NCBI GenBank assembly: GCA_902779845.1
Contig: CACZCZ010000002.1
Location: 124,001-188,000 of the forward strand
DNA from: an uncultured Bacteroidales bacterium
GTDB lineage: Bacteria; Bacteroidota; Bacteroidia; Bacteroidales; Bacteroidaceae
Direction: 5' to 3'
Length of the DNA stretch: 64,000 nucleotides
Shown here: in pieces, positions 7,898 through 16,943 of the stretch
Numbering within the stretch: the first letter of the stretch is position 1
Layout of the letters: each line of letters starts with the position of its first letter
The notes under the pieces: generated by a model
The model's database searches: none
Told to the model about the DNA's origin: nothing
Seen by the model: the letters and a program-made list of their open reading frames with translations, nothing else
Position numbers and translations under genes: made by a program

Positions 7898-8890
7898 TTA
7901 TGTTTTCGAAGTTGAGAGCTCATCCACTATCTGCATGACTGCTAGGGAGTGGTGGAGGAGGTGGTTCATGGTGGTGTAATCTTGATGATGGAGGATGGAG
8001 GCGAAGGCGGCGAATTCGGGGGCCAAGCGGTGAGAAACGGGAGCGAGGGGGATTTGCTGGGGTTGCTGGCCGCGGAGGCAGAGGGTGATGGAGGTCATCG
8101 TGCTGACAGGACCTTCGATGCGCAGCCAGCCGTTGTCGCACTGGAGGAGGCCGAAGCTGGGGGCATCGGTGTCCTTGGCACCTGTGCAGAGGCAGAGCCT
8201 CGCTTCGCTCGATTGCTGCGCGTTATATTCCAGAATGACTGTGCCGGAGAGATCGACGCCATTGAAGCCGCGACGACAGAAGTAACGGGCCGACTGCGGT
8301 GGACCAAGGAGGGCAAGGACGAAGTGGAGGTTGTAGATGTTGATGTCCATCAAGGCACCTCCACCAGCAGCGGGGTCGAAGGCAGGGAGGACTTCGCCAC
8401 GCAGGTAGGCATCGTAGCGACTGGAGCGCTGGCTGTAGTTGCACTCCACATGACGAATCTTCCCCAACTGCGGCAGGAGTTCTGTTTGCAGGAGGCGGAA
8501 GGCAGGCAGATGGAGGAGGGTGACAGCCTCGAAGAGCATCAGATGGCGGCTGCGGGCTTCGTCGGCCAGCGCCTGCAGCTCACGATAGCTCATGCAAGCG
8601 GTCTTCTCCAGGATGACGTGCTTGTCGGCCTGCAGCGCTTGCAGCGCATAGGCATAGTGAACGCTGTTGATCAGGGCGATATAGACGGTATCGACCTGCG
8701 GATCAGCGAGCAGCGAGGCATAATCGGTGGTGACAACAGGAATTGCAAAACGCTGTGCCAGCGCCTCGGCTTTGTCCAACGAGTGCGCACGGGCAAAGAT
8801 GGAGCGAACAGCGATGCCGTCGGTAGCCGCAATCACCGGCAATGCCTCGTGCACAATCTTCCCCGTTCCTATGATGGCAAGCTTCATCAT
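7898..8890 (-). CDS. Gfo/Idh/MocA-family oxidoreductase
   Basis: 330 residues. The N-terminal Rossmann motif is AIIGTGKIVHEALP and the region around residue 94 reads EKTACMS, in place of the more usual EKP. The second half has the alpha/beta Gfo C-terminal domain (GGGALMDINIYNLHFV). The family oxidises or reduces sugars and related compounds with NAD(P); the substrate is unknown. It lies between ald and trxA on the minus strand. Confidence 0.85.
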   Translation of the reverse strand: MMKLAIIGTGKIVHEALPVIAATDGIAVRSIFARAHSLDKAEALAQRFAIPVVTTDYASLLADPQVDTVYIALINSVHYAYALQALQADKHVILEKTACMSYRELQALADEARSRHLMLFEAVTLLHLPAFRLLQTELLPQLGKIRHVECNYSQRSSRYDAYLRGEVLPAFDPAAGGGALMDINIYNLHFVLALLGPPQSARYFCRRGFNGVDLSGTVILEYNAQQSSEARLCLCTGAKDTDAPSFGLLQCDNGWLRIEGPVSTMTSITLCLRGQQPQQIPLAPVSHRLAPEFAAFASILHHQDYTTMNHLLHHSLAVMQIVDELSTSKT

Positions 8891-8909
8891 CTTGAAAGGC
8901 CTGCCGCCC

Positions 8910-10016
8910 CTACAGCTCTATAGGGCTGAAGGGCAGGTTGAAGGCTTCGGCAACGGCCTTGTAGGTGATGCGGCCATCGACGATGTTGAGACCACGGCGG
9001 AGGCTCTCGTCATCGCGGCATGCCTGCTGCCAGCCTTTGTCGGCAAGGGCAAGGGCGTAGCGGAGGGTGGCATTGGTGAGGGCGATGGTGGAGGTGTTGG
9101 GCACTGCGCCAGGGATGTTGGCCACGCAGTAGTGGACGATGCCGTCGATGTCATAGACGGGTTCGCTGTGCGTGGTGGGTCGTGAGGTCTCGAAGCAGCC
9201 GCCCTGGTCGATGGCGACATCCACGAGGACGGTGCCACGCTGCATCAGAGGGAGCATGTCGCGTGTGATGAGATGGGGAGCCTTGGCACCCGGAATGAGG
9301 ACGGCCCCGATGACGATGTCCGTGGTGGGCAGTTCCTGGCGGATGTTGTGCTCGCTGGAGTAGAGGGTGCGCACATTGACTGGCAGCTCCATCGAGAGCT
9401 GACGCAGGCGGGGCAGCGAGATGTCGGCGATGGTGACGTCGGCCCCGAGGCCTGCTGCCATGCGGGCTGCAGCCTCGCCCACGATGCCGCCTCCGAGCAC
9501 CAGCACGCGCGCCGGCTTCACACCCGGCACACCGCTGATGAGCTTGCCCGAACCGCCCTTTGTCTTCTGGAGATAGTAGGCTCCGTTGAGGGCTGCCATG
9601 CGTCCGGCCACCTCGCTCATGGGCAGCAGCAATGGCAATGCGCCATTGGTCTGTTGCACGGTTTCGTAAGCCAGACAGACGGCACGGCTGGCGAGCATGG
9701 CGTCGGTGAGCGGACGGTCGCAGGCGAAATGGAAGTAGGTGAAGAGCAGCTGACCAGGGCGCACCAGCGGGTACTCCGGCTCGATGGGTTCCTTCACCTT
9801 CACAATCATCTCGGCCTGTGCATAGACATCTTCGATGGTTGGAAGCACCGTGGCGCCAGCCTTCAGATACGCCTCGTCGGGGAAACCGCTGCCTTCGCCT
9901 GCGGTGTGCTGTACGACCACGTCGTGTCCGTGGCGCACGAACTCTGCCACGCCGGCAGGAGTCATGCCGACACGATTCTCATTGTTTTTAATCTCCTTAG
10001 GAATTCCGATTTTCAT
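8910..10016 (-). CDS. ald: Alanine dehydrogenase
   Basis: NAD-dependent interconversion of L-alanine and pyruvate plus ammonia. The start at 10016 gives MKIGIPKEIKNNENRVG, the family N-terminus, and 368 residues; an in-frame upstream extension has no family match. The Rossmann motif is VLVLGGGIVGEAAARMA. The catalytic region KVKEPIEPEY and NGALPLLLPMSEVAGRM are intact. It precedes the Gfo/Idh gene by 19 bp. Confidence 0.95.
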   Translation of the reverse strand: MKIGIPKEIKNNENRVGMTPAGVAEFVRHGHDVVVQHTAGEGSGFPDEAYLKAGATVLPTIEDVYAQAEMIVKVKEPIEPEYPLVRPGQLLFTYFHFACDRPLTDAMLASRAVCLAYETVQQTNGALPLLLPMSEVAGRMAALNGAYYLQKTKGGSGKLISGVPGVKPARVLVLGGGIVGEAAARMAAGLGADVTIADISLPRLRQLSMELPVNVRTLYSSEHNIRQELPTTDIVIGAVLIPGAKAPHLITRDMLPLMQRGTVLVDVAIDQGGCFETSRPTTHSEPVYDIDGIVHYCVANIPGAVPNTSTIALTNATLRYALALADKGWQQACRDDESLRRGLNIVDGRITYKAVAEAFNLPFSPIEL

Positions 10017-10068
10017 AGCAAGTAAGTTTTTTGTGTTAATGTATGGTGTTAAAGGGTTTCGGATTGTG

Positions 10069-10368
10069 CTAAAGGGCTTCAAGATAGAAGCTTACGGGGC
10101 GGAAACCGTCGTTGCAGCTGATCATGGCGCTCATGGGGTTCTGCATCCAGCCGTCGAAGAAGTTGCCCTGGCCACGAGCCAGGGACTCCACGAAGGGCCG
10201 CATCACATCCCAGGCGGAAGGACACAAGCCCGCAGGGCGCTGACCATCGACGGAAAGCCACTGCTGTCCGATGCTGACGTCGCAGGCGTGCTCGATGGGG
10301 TTCTCATACTGCGCCATCAGGTCGTCATAGACGGTTTGGCGCACAGCGGTAATGCGGACTTGATTCAT
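10069..10368 (-). CDS. TIGR04076-family small protein
   Basis: 99 residues with the pattern of the TIGR04076 family: ALCPSAWD-like GLCPSAWDVMRPFV, FFDGWMQNP and a C-terminal CNDGFRPVSFYLE. The function is unknown, and members are often encoded near anaerobic redox genes. It starts 9 bp after the MFS gene ends and is probably co-transcribed with it. Confidence 0.75.
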   Translation of the reverse strand: MNQVRITAVRQTVYDDLMAQYENPIEHACDVSIGQQWLSVDGQRPAGLCPSAWDVMRPFVESLARGQGNFFDGWMQNPMSAMISCNDGFRPVSFYLEAL

Positions 10369-10377
10369 CGTAGGTAG

Positions 10378-11619
10378 TTATAATTGATGTTTTTGGTAGA
10401 AGGTGCGCGTAGCCAAGAGGAAGAGGGCGGCACCCACAAGCTGCGAGATGGCCACGACCCAGAAGGCGGGGGTGTAACCGGCGAGCTCGCTGACGACACC
10501 GCCACAGAGCACACCGAGACCGATGCCGACATCCCACGAGATGAGCAGCGTGGAGTTGGCGGTGCCGCGCTCGTTATGATGGGCCATGGAGATAATCATG
10601 TTCTGGAAGGCGGGCCAGAGGTGGCCGTTGCCGAGGCCCAGCAGAAGCGCCGAGCCGTAGTAGCCGAACTCGTTGGGGAAGAGGACGAAGAGTGTGTAGG
10701 CCACCGAAGAGATGATGACGCCCTCCGTGGCATTCAGCAGCAGTTTGCCCTCGCGCAGGGCACGGGCGCCTTGCAGACGGGAGGCGACAAGGCCCACGGA
10801 GAGAAGCAGGAACCAGGTGCCTGTGCCGCCGGTGATGCCCATCACCTCCTTGCTGTAGATGGCGAGGTAGTTGCTCACCACGCCGAAACAGAAACCGAAG
10901 AAGACCATGTTGACGGCCAACAGCCAGCCTCGGACGAGGAAGAAGCGGTCGAGGCGGATGAGCCCGCGGCGTGGGCTACTACAGGACGGGGCCTGCCCCT
11001 GCCCCTCAGCACGGGAGGCGAGCTGAGAAGAGGGAGCTGCGGCGAGCGGTTTCGACTGGAGCTTCACCTGGCTGTCAACAACCATGCCTAGGCCGGCAAT
11101 GAGCAGCGCCAGCCAGAACAGCAGCTGGAAATCGCCCGTCAGCCGATAGAGATAGATGGCCGCCATGGGGGCTGTGGCCATCGCCAGGTTATTGGAAAGG
11201 CCGTAGTAGCCGATGCCCTCATTGCGCCGCGACGACGGCAGCACATCGATGGCTACCGTGGAATTGGCAACGGTCAGCGCTCCGAAGGGGGCACCGTGCA
11301 ATGTCCTCACGATGGTGAAGAGCAGCAGCGACGAGGCTCCCAGATAGCCGCCGAAGAAGATGAAGAAGAGGAAGAAGCACACCATCAGCACCCGCTTGCG
11401 GGGGAAACTGTCCACCAGATAGCCGCTGAAAGGGCGCGCCAACAGGGCCGTCAGCGTGTAGCCGCTCAGCACGAGTCCCACCACATCCTTCGTGGCATCG
11501 AAGCGCTCCACGAGATACAGCGGCAACAGGGGTGTCAGCAGATAGAAGGCGAAGAACAGAGCGAAGTTCGCCGCCATCACGCGACAGTAGTTGCGGTTCC
11601 AAAGTCGTTCCTGCATCAT
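10378..11619 (-). CDS. MFS transporter, possible sialic-acid carrier
   Basis: 413 residues, about 12 hydrophobic segments and an MFS loop of the type DSFPRKRVLM between segments 2 and 3. It lies 43 bp downstream of the AGE-epimerase gene on the same strand. Bacteroidota sialate operons of the nanLET type encode an MFS NanT, so a sialate or acyl-amino-sugar role is plausible. The operon also encodes a sodium symporter, so the substrate could be something else. A polar, Pro/Ser-rich cytoplasmic loop lies around residues 195-215. Confidence 0.8.
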   Translation of the reverse strand: MMQERLWNRNYCRVMAANFALFFAFYLLTPLLPLYLVERFDATKDVVGLVLSGYTLTALLARPFSGYLVDSFPRKRVLMVCFFLFFIFFGGYLGASSLLLFTIVRTLHGAPFGALTVANSTVAIDVLPSSRRNEGIGYYGLSNNLAMATAPMAAIYLYRLTGDFQLLFWLALLIAGLGMVVDSQVKLQSKPLAAAPSSQLASRAEGQGQAPSCSSPRRGLIRLDRFFLVRGWLLAVNMVFFGFCFGVVSNYLAIYSKEVMGITGGTGTWFLLLSVGLVASRLQGARALREGKLLLNATEGVIISSVAYTLFVLFPNEFGYYGSALLLGLGNGHLWPAFQNMIISMAHHNERGTANSTLLISWDVGIGLGVLCGGVVSELAGYTPAFWVVAISQLVGAALFLLATRTFYQKHQL

Positions 11620-11662
11620 GGCATGGGCCCGCCGGGGTCACCGACGGGCCACTATGTTTGAG

Positions 11663-12967
11663 TTATGATCTGTTAGCGAGGTCTTCGAGAATCTTCCACA
11701 CGTTGAGGAGGCCACGGGGCACATGGAAGCAGCCCTTCCACTTACCACCCTTGAGGGGCAGCAGCACCTCGCCCTGGCGGTTGAGGTAGCCATACCACTC
11801 GGGGTAGTCGTCATCGCGGAAGTGTTTCCAGGCGTAGTCGTGGACGCGCTGGAACCAGTCGAGGCAACGCTGGTCGCCCGTGAGCTGGTAGCCCTTGATG
11901 AGGGAGATGAGGGTCTCGAAATGTACCCACCACAGCTTCTGGTCCCATTCGAGTTCGTGGCGCGGATGGCCGAGACGGTCCATGAAGTAGAAGATGCCGT
12001 CGTACTCCTTGTCCCAGCCGTACTCCACTTCCTGAAGGGTGATTTCCACAGCCTGCTTGATGAGTTCGGGACGGCCGAGACGCTTGCCGAGGTCCATGAC
12101 GAACCACATGGCTTCGATGGCGTGGCCGGGGTTCATCTTGCGACCGTCGAAGCAATCAACGAGGTTGCCGTCCTTGCCCAGCGCCTCCACAATCAAGCCG
12201 AGCTCGGGACGATAGAAGACGTCCATGACTTCGTGCAGGCAGTCGTCGATGGCTTTCTGCAGGAAGGCGGGCTCCAGCAGGGACTCTATCTCGAGGGCTA
12301 CGTTGCAGAGAATCATCGGCAGGTCGAAGGTCTTCAGGGCACGGGCACCGGGAGCGGCCTTCGACCAACGTCCCTTGGGGTTGTCGGTCTTGGAGAGCAC
12401 GATGTCGAAGGTGCGCTTGGCGATGTCAGCGTACTCGGCAGAAAGGGAATCTGCGGCGATGGAATCGCCGCACGCATTCACCGCAGAGAGGCCACTCTTG
12501 GCGGCTGTCTGCAGGGCGATGGAGAGCTGACCGAAGGCGATGACAGCGAAGGTGTAGGAGAAGATGTTGTAGGGCTCCACGAGGGCGTGGCCTTCGCGGT
12601 CGAGGGCGAAGTACCAGTTGAGGTTGCCGTCGTGGCCGTGCTTCTTCAGGAACTCGGCACCCTGGATGGCGGCGTCGAGCCACTCCTGGCGGGGCTCCAC
12701 GGTGTTGTAGAGTTTGGAGAACATCCACACCTCGCGGCCTTGCATCCACACGAACTTATCGGTGTCATAGACGTTGCCTACGCGGTCGAGGCAGGTGAAA
12801 TAGCCGCCGAACTCGGTGTCCTGGCTTTTGTTGAGCCAGAAGGGAATGGTGCGGTCAAGCAATTCTGATTTGTAGAGCTGGGCTAATGAGGAAAAAGAGA
12901 CCTCACCCCCCAGCCCCCTCTCCAAAGGGCGAGGGGGAGTAGTTTGTTGTGCAGATTGATTATTCAT
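11663..12967 (-). CDS. nanE: N-acylglucosamine 2-epimerase (AGE family)
   Basis: (alpha/alpha)6-barrel epimerase that converts N-acetylmannosamine to N-acetylglucosamine in sialate catabolism. Family segments are FWLNKSQDTEFGGYFTCLDR, KFVWMQGREVWMFSKLYN, GHAIEAMWFVMD and ELEWDQKLWWVHFET. The start at 12967 lies inside the core of a paired palindromic element. The next residues TTPPRPLERGLGGEV (about 9-23) are encoded by one arm of that element and have no family counterpart. Total length is 434 against the usual 390-400. It follows the fusion gene and precedes the MFS gene. Confidence 0.9.
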   Translation of the reverse strand: MNNQSAQQTTPPRPLERGLGGEVSFSSLAQLYKSELLDRTIPFWLNKSQDTEFGGYFTCLDRVGNVYDTDKFVWMQGREVWMFSKLYNTVEPRQEWLDAAIQGAEFLKKHGHDGNLNWYFALDREGHALVEPYNIFSYTFAVIAFGQLSIALQTAAKSGLSAVNACGDSIAADSLSAEYADIAKRTFDIVLSKTDNPKGRWSKAAPGARALKTFDLPMILCNVALEIESLLEPAFLQKAIDDCLHEVMDVFYRPELGLIVEALGKDGNLVDCFDGRKMNPGHAIEAMWFVMDLGKRLGRPELIKQAVEITLQEVEYGWDKEYDGIFYFMDRLGHPRHELEWDQKLWWVHFETLISLIKGYQLTGDQRCLDWFQRVHDYAWKHFRDDDYPEWYGYLNRQGEVLLPLKGGKWKGCFHVPRGLLNVWKILEDLANRS

Positions 12968-13060
12968 AATGATAGTTTTTATGTATTCGTTAAGACAAGC
13001 TTTGCCGTGAGAGGTAATTACGCCCCCTCGCCCTTTGGAGAGGGGGATTGGGGGGTGAGG
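12901..13060. repeat. Paired palindromic element E1
   Basis: Arms 12901-12937 and 13023-13060 are inverted copies of a C/G-rich sequence (CCTCACCCCCCA..CCCCTCTCCAAAGGGCGAGGGGG type). They flank an 85-bp core that carries the epimerase start codon. The right arm encodes the C-terminus of the mutarotase-symporter fusion; the left arm encodes residues near the N-terminus of the epimerase. The core begins AGTAGTTTGTTGTGC, closely matching element E2. Confidence 0.88.
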
Positions 13061-15897
13061 TCTTTCCATGTCAACCCCTTCTGCTCCTCCCGCTGTGGCA
13101 TGAAGATGCTGAGGAGGAGGGCGACGAGGACGCTGACGAGCATCGAGACGAAGCCGAAGAGCAGGAAGTTGGCCTGCGTGAAGAAATTCATGTAGAGCAC
13201 CGTTGCTGTGCCGCAGAGGAAGCCGATGATGGCTGCCTTCGAACCGATGCGCGGGAAGAAGATACCCATCATGAACAGACCGCCGATGGCACCGCTGAGG
13301 AGACCGAGGATGGTGTTGAAGTAGTCCAGCAGCGACTGGATGTCAACGGTAGCCATCAGCCACGCAATAGCCATGCCTATCATGCCGGCACAGATGCCTG
13401 CGATGCGGGCCACCTTCACCTCACCGCCCTTGGGCGTTTGCTTCTTCATCTTACCCCACAGGTCCACCGTGAAGGCGGTGGAGATGGAGTTGATGTTGGA
13501 GGCGATGGTGGACATCGTAGCGGCGAAGACGGCGGCTATGAGGAGACCGGCAAGACCGGCAGGCAGCTGGCTCATCATGAAGAAGGGGAAGATGGCATCG
13601 CCCTTGGCCATGGTGATGTCGAGCTCGGCGGGATGTGTCTTGAAGAAGGTGTAGAGACCTGTGCCGATGGTGAAGAAGGCGATGGTCACGACAACGGACA
13701 TGAGGCCATTGGTGAGGATGCCACGTGCAGCGCTCTTCTCGTCGCTGGTGGTCAGATAGCGCTGGATGACGGTCTGGTCGCTGGTGTAGCTGATGAGGTT
13801 GTTGGCCAAGCCGCCGAGGATGACCACCCACCACGTGGCGTTGACGAAGTCGAACGGATTCTCGGCATCGAAGAGGAAGAGGCGGAACTTGTCGTGGTCG
13901 GTGGCTATCTGCCAGAAGTCCGAGGCGCCGTTGTCGCCGGTGTTGACAATCAGATAGACGGCAGCGAGGATGGCACCACCCACGAGGATGATGCCCTGGA
14001 TGACATCGCCCCATACGACAGCCTCGACACCGCCCATCGTGCAGTAGAGGATGGTGATGAGGGCCATCAGCGCTATACATATATATATATTAATGCCCGT
14101 GACAGCGGTCATGGCCAACGATGGCAGGAAGAGCACGAGGGCCGTGCGCGCTACCATGAAGACGATGAACAGGATGCTGGCCATCAAGCGGGTGGCGCTG
14201 TTGAAGCGGCGCTCGAGATACTCGTAAGCGGTGGTGACGTTCAGACGACGGAAGAAAGGCAGATAGTACTTGATGACGGGGAACGACACCAGGAGGATGC
14301 AGATCTGCATCGGGTAGTAGGTCCAGTCTGTGGCATAGGCCTTGGCGGGGATGCTCATGTAGGTGATGGCGCTGAGCATGGTGGCGAAGATGCTGATGCC
14401 GGCAGCCCACCACGGGATGCGGCCGCCACCCTTGAAGAAGTCATCGCCAGAGTTGCCGGCACGCTTCATGAAGTAGTAGCCGAGATAGACCATTCCCAAG
14501 AGGTACAGGATGAGCACCACCCAGTTCAGCCAACCGAAGTGGGCTGTGTAGGTGATATCGACGCGCGTGGCATCCGCCGAGCGTACACCGGGCTTCTCCT
14601 CGCCGCCGATGACAAGGGCGCTGAGGGAACCGGAGGGCGAGGCCAACGGAACAATGGCAGCACCGGCACGTGCGATGAGGGGTGAGTCGAAGACTTCAGC
14701 CCAGGAGTCGGTGATGGTGTGATAGACGAGGATGCTGCGACGGAACTGATACCAAGCAGGGTCTTGCGTCATATAGGCATAAGCCTCGGCACGGAGCGTC
14801 TCCAGCTGCTCGGCAGTGGTCGTCGTGTCAGCGATGAGGGCGTTGCGCTCCAAGGCCGCCTCGAAGATCTCTTTGTTGACACCGCCGAAGCAAAGGATAT
14901 GAGCTGCGCCGGAAGGCAGGGCAGAAGCACCTACCAAGGAAAGAGCGGCCCCCCCTACGGCCCCCGAGGGGGCTTCTATTGTATTGTTGACAGAAGGCAA
15001 AGCATCCGTGTCCCCCTCGGGGGACGACAGGGGGGCCGGTCTGGTCTGCATCAAGGAAGTTGCCATCCACTCCCCCTTCCTCGTATCATAATAGACACCA
15101 TTGCTGACGGCCTTGCGATAGCGGGGATCGAAGCCACCGAGGAGGTAGAAGTTGCTGGCGAGGGCTCCCTTCTGCACGGCGGCAGCGGGTTGCACGCGGG
15201 CTGGACCGGGCACATCGGGAAGCGTTTCCCATGCGGCACCAGTTTGGGATTCAAACCACGAGGCGGGCAACGGCCATTTCAGGCGGAAGGCCTTGCGGTT
15301 GGGGATGCCATTATGCAGACCTCCAGCGACATAGATAAAGCCATCGCCGTAGGCGGCGGCGAAGTTGTCAAGGGCGCTGGGCAGAGGGGGAAGATCCTGA
15401 CTGATGGCCTCGCCGCTCGTTCCAAGCGTCAGGAGAACTGCAAAGTCCTCGCTCTTCTGACCATCGGCAGTACCGCCAAGGCAGACAAGACCTTCAGGGG
15501 TCGTGACACTGGCTCCGTAGGCAAGGGCACAAGGCAGCGAACCGGCACGCCACCAAGTCTCCTTTCCATCGAGCGCAATCGCATAAATATCAGTATAGAA
15601 GACCTTCTGTCCACCTTCGGCGGCAGGCACATCTGGGAAGTTGCAACCTCCGGCCACCAAAACGCGGTCGTGAGGCACTGAAAAGCCCTTCGGAATATAA
15701 CCGGCAAAAGCACCACTCACGCCCTGACCGCCAAAAGCGGAGAGAGCAGGAAGGGGCAAGAAGGAGGCGTTGTTGAAGCGATGGGAAACCTCACCCCCCG
15801 TCCCCCTCTCCAAGGGGCGAGGGGGAGTAGTATCTTGTGCTAATGAAAAGCTTGTTATGAGAATCGCCAAAGCGAAAAGAGACATGATTTTTTTCAT
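13018..15897 (-). CDS. Cyclically permuted mutarotase (NanM-like) fused to sodium:solute symporter
   Basis: About 959 residues. A signal peptide (MKKIMSLFALAILITSFSLAQ) is followed by a kelch beta-propeller of the YjhT/NanM mutarotase type (about 35-430, motifs such as VLVAGGCNFPD and YVAGGLHNG). Then come about 13 transmembrane segments of the SSS family (about 450-940). NanM interconverts sialate anomers, so the propeller could feed the carrier with the right anomer. I chose ATG at 15897 over GTG at 15901-15903. Three stretches derive from C/G repeats: TTPPRPLERGTGGEV after the signal peptide, an internal segment (about 290-325), and the last residues LTPQSPSPKGEGA. It lies in a sialate operon after nanA. 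Confidence 0.9.
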   Translation of the reverse strand: MKKIMSLFALAILITSFSLAQDTTPPRPLERGTGGEVSHRFNNASFLPLPALSAFGGQGVSGAFAGYIPKGFSVPHDRVLVAGGCNFPDVPAAEGGQKVFYTDIYAIALDGKETWWRAGSLPCALAYGASVTTPEGLVCLGGTADGQKSEDFAVLLTLGTSGEAISQDLPPLPSALDNFAAAYGDGFIYVAGGLHNGIPNRKAFRLKWPLPASWFESQTGAAWETLPDVPGPARVQPAAAVQKGALASNFYLLGGFDPRYRKAVSNGVYYDTRKGEWMATSLMQTRPAPLSSPEGDTDALPSVNNTIEAPSGAVGGAALSLVGASALPSGAAHILCFGGVNKEIFEAALERNALIADTTTTAEQLETLRAEAYAYMTQDPAWYQFRRSILVYHTITDSWAEVFDSPLIARAGAAIVPLASPSGSLSALVIGGEEKPGVRSADATRVDITYTAHFGWLNWVVLILYLLGMVYLGYYFMKRAGNSGDDFFKGGGRIPWWAAGISIFATMLSAITYMSIPAKAYATDWTYYPMQICILLVSFPVIKYYLPFFRRLNVTTAYEYLERRFNSATRLMASILFIVFMVARTALVLFLPSLAMTAVTGINIYICIALMALITILYCTMGGVEAVVWGDVIQGIILVGGAILAAVYLIVNTGDNGASDFWQIATDHDKFRLFLFDAENPFDFVNATWWVVILGGLANNLISYTSDQTVIQRYLTTSDEKSAARGILTNGLMSVVVTIAFFTIGTGLYTFFKTHPAELDITMAKGDAIFPFFMMSQLPAGLAGLLIAAVFAATMSTIASNINSISTAFTVDLWGKMKKQTPKGGEVKVARIAGICAGMIGMAIAWLMATVDIQSLLDYFNTILGLLSGAIGGLFMMGIFFPRIGSKAAIIGFLCGTATVLYMNFFTQANFLLFGFVSMLVSVLVALLLSIFMPQREEQKGLTWKDLTPQSPSPKGEGA
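14947..15037. repeat. Inverted C/G repeat pair inside the fusion gene
   Basis: Arms 14947-14972 and 15012-15037 (CCCCCTCGGGGG-type palindromes with GGCC ends) face each other across a 39-bp core. The whole unit is in frame and encodes APLSSPEGDTDALPS and following residues in the kelch domain. Arm sequence differs from elements E1-E6, so it may be a second subfamily. Confidence 0.75.
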
Positions 15898-15961
15898 AAT
15901 CACTCTTTTTAAAAGGTTACTACTCCCCCTTGCCCCTCAAAGAGGGGAACAGGGGGTGAGG
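15789..15961. repeat. Paired palindromic element E2
   Basis: Inverted arms 15789-15825 and 15925-15961 lie around a 99-bp core between nanA and the fusion gene. The core holds the start codon and signal-peptide coding of the fusion. The left arm is translated directly after the signal peptide. The first core bases AGTAGTATCTTGTGC match E1 (AGTAGTTTGTTGTGC). Confidence 0.88.
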
Positions 15962-15982
15962 CCATGCTTGGCCTAAAGTCTT

Positions 15983-16903
15983 CTACTTATTGCAATGATT
16001 GAAGAAGTCGATGGCGTCGAGCTCGGCTTTCAGGCGGACTTCCTCTTCGGGAGTGATGTTCTGGAAAGGTGTGCGGTTGGGGCCGAGGTCGAGACCGATG
16101 AGCTTCATGATGCGCTTGCCGCCAACGATGTTACCACGGAAGTGGCAGATGACATCGATGACATCCTGAGCGTAGTTCTGCAGCTCGCGAGCCTTCTCCA
16201 GATCACCGGCCTTCCAAGCATCGATGATGCCCACGAGGCAGCGGCCGTTGTAGTTCGTGGTGCCACCGATGCCACCCTGAGCGCCGCCCATAGCGAGGCA
16301 CGGGAGGATGGTCTCGTCCTGACCATGGAGCATATCGAACTTTCCGTCCTTGTAGCGACGGCAGCGGTTGTACTCATAGAGGCTCTCGAAGGTGTACTTG
16401 ATACCGGCGAAGTTGGGGATGCGACCATCGACAGCCTGCAGGAAGTCGAGCATCGAGAGGAAGGCGCCGTTGAAGGCGGGGATGTGATAGAAGTAGAAGG
16501 GAAGCTTCGGCGCACCGCAGGCAATCTCCTCGCAGTATTTCACCAGTTCCTCAATACGTCCTACCTTGGGAAAAGGAGGTGCCATGGCGCCGATACCGAA
16601 GGCACCGATGGCTTGGGCGTGCTCGGCAAGGTTACGGCTACTGCGGACACAGGTGCTGCCCACGTGCACGATGACCTTGAAGTCCTGGAAGTCCTTGGTG
16701 GCAGCCATCCAAGCTTCGGCAATCTGCTTGCGCTCGTCTTCGGTGAGCATATAGCCCTCACCGCTGGAGCCATTGATAAACACGCCTTTAAGGCCATTGC
16801 GATAGAGCAGGTTGGCGTACTCGGGGATGATAGACAGGTTGATGCTGCCGTCGGCGTTCATCGGGGTGAACGGGGCATCAATAAGGCCTTTGATTTTTTC
16901 CAT
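15983..16903 (-). CDS. nanA: N-acetylneuraminate lyase
   Basis: 306-residue class I aldolase that splits sialic acid to N-acetylmannosamine and pyruvate. The Schiff-base lysine is Lys169 in FAGIKYTFE, the catalytic tyrosine Tyr139 in YFYHIPAF, and the pyruvate-binding loop GSSGEGY (45-51). It begins 40 bp downstream of rsxA and is first in the run nanA - fusion - epimerase - MFS. No clear promoter is seen in the 40-bp gap, so it could start within rsxA or read through from the Rnf operon. Confidence 0.93.
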   Translation of the reverse strand: MEKIKGLIDAPFTPMNADGSINLSIIPEYANLLYRNGLKGVFINGSSGEGYMLTEDERKQIAEAWMAATKDFQDFKVIVHVGSTCVRSSRNLAEHAQAIGAFGIGAMAPPFPKVGRIEELVKYCEEIACGAPKLPFYFYHIPAFNGAFLSMLDFLQAVDGRIPNFAGIKYTFESLYEYNRCRRYKDGKFDMLHGQDETILPCLAMGGAQGGIGGTTNYNGRCLVGIIDAWKAGDLEKARELQNYAQDVIDVICHFRGNIVGGKRIMKLIGLDLGPNRTPFQNITPEEEVRLKAELDAIDFFNHCNK

Positions 16904-16943
16904 AATAAAAGGTTAGTTTTAGAGGTTTTCAAATAGTTGTTAA

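Noticed and set aside
13048-14685. Long open frame on the plus strand opposite the sialate fusion gene
   Set aside because: It is the complement of a well-supported G+C-rich gene; its Glu/Asp/His-rich composition is an antisense artefact. Similar shadows oppose the epimerase, pheT and dnaB genes.
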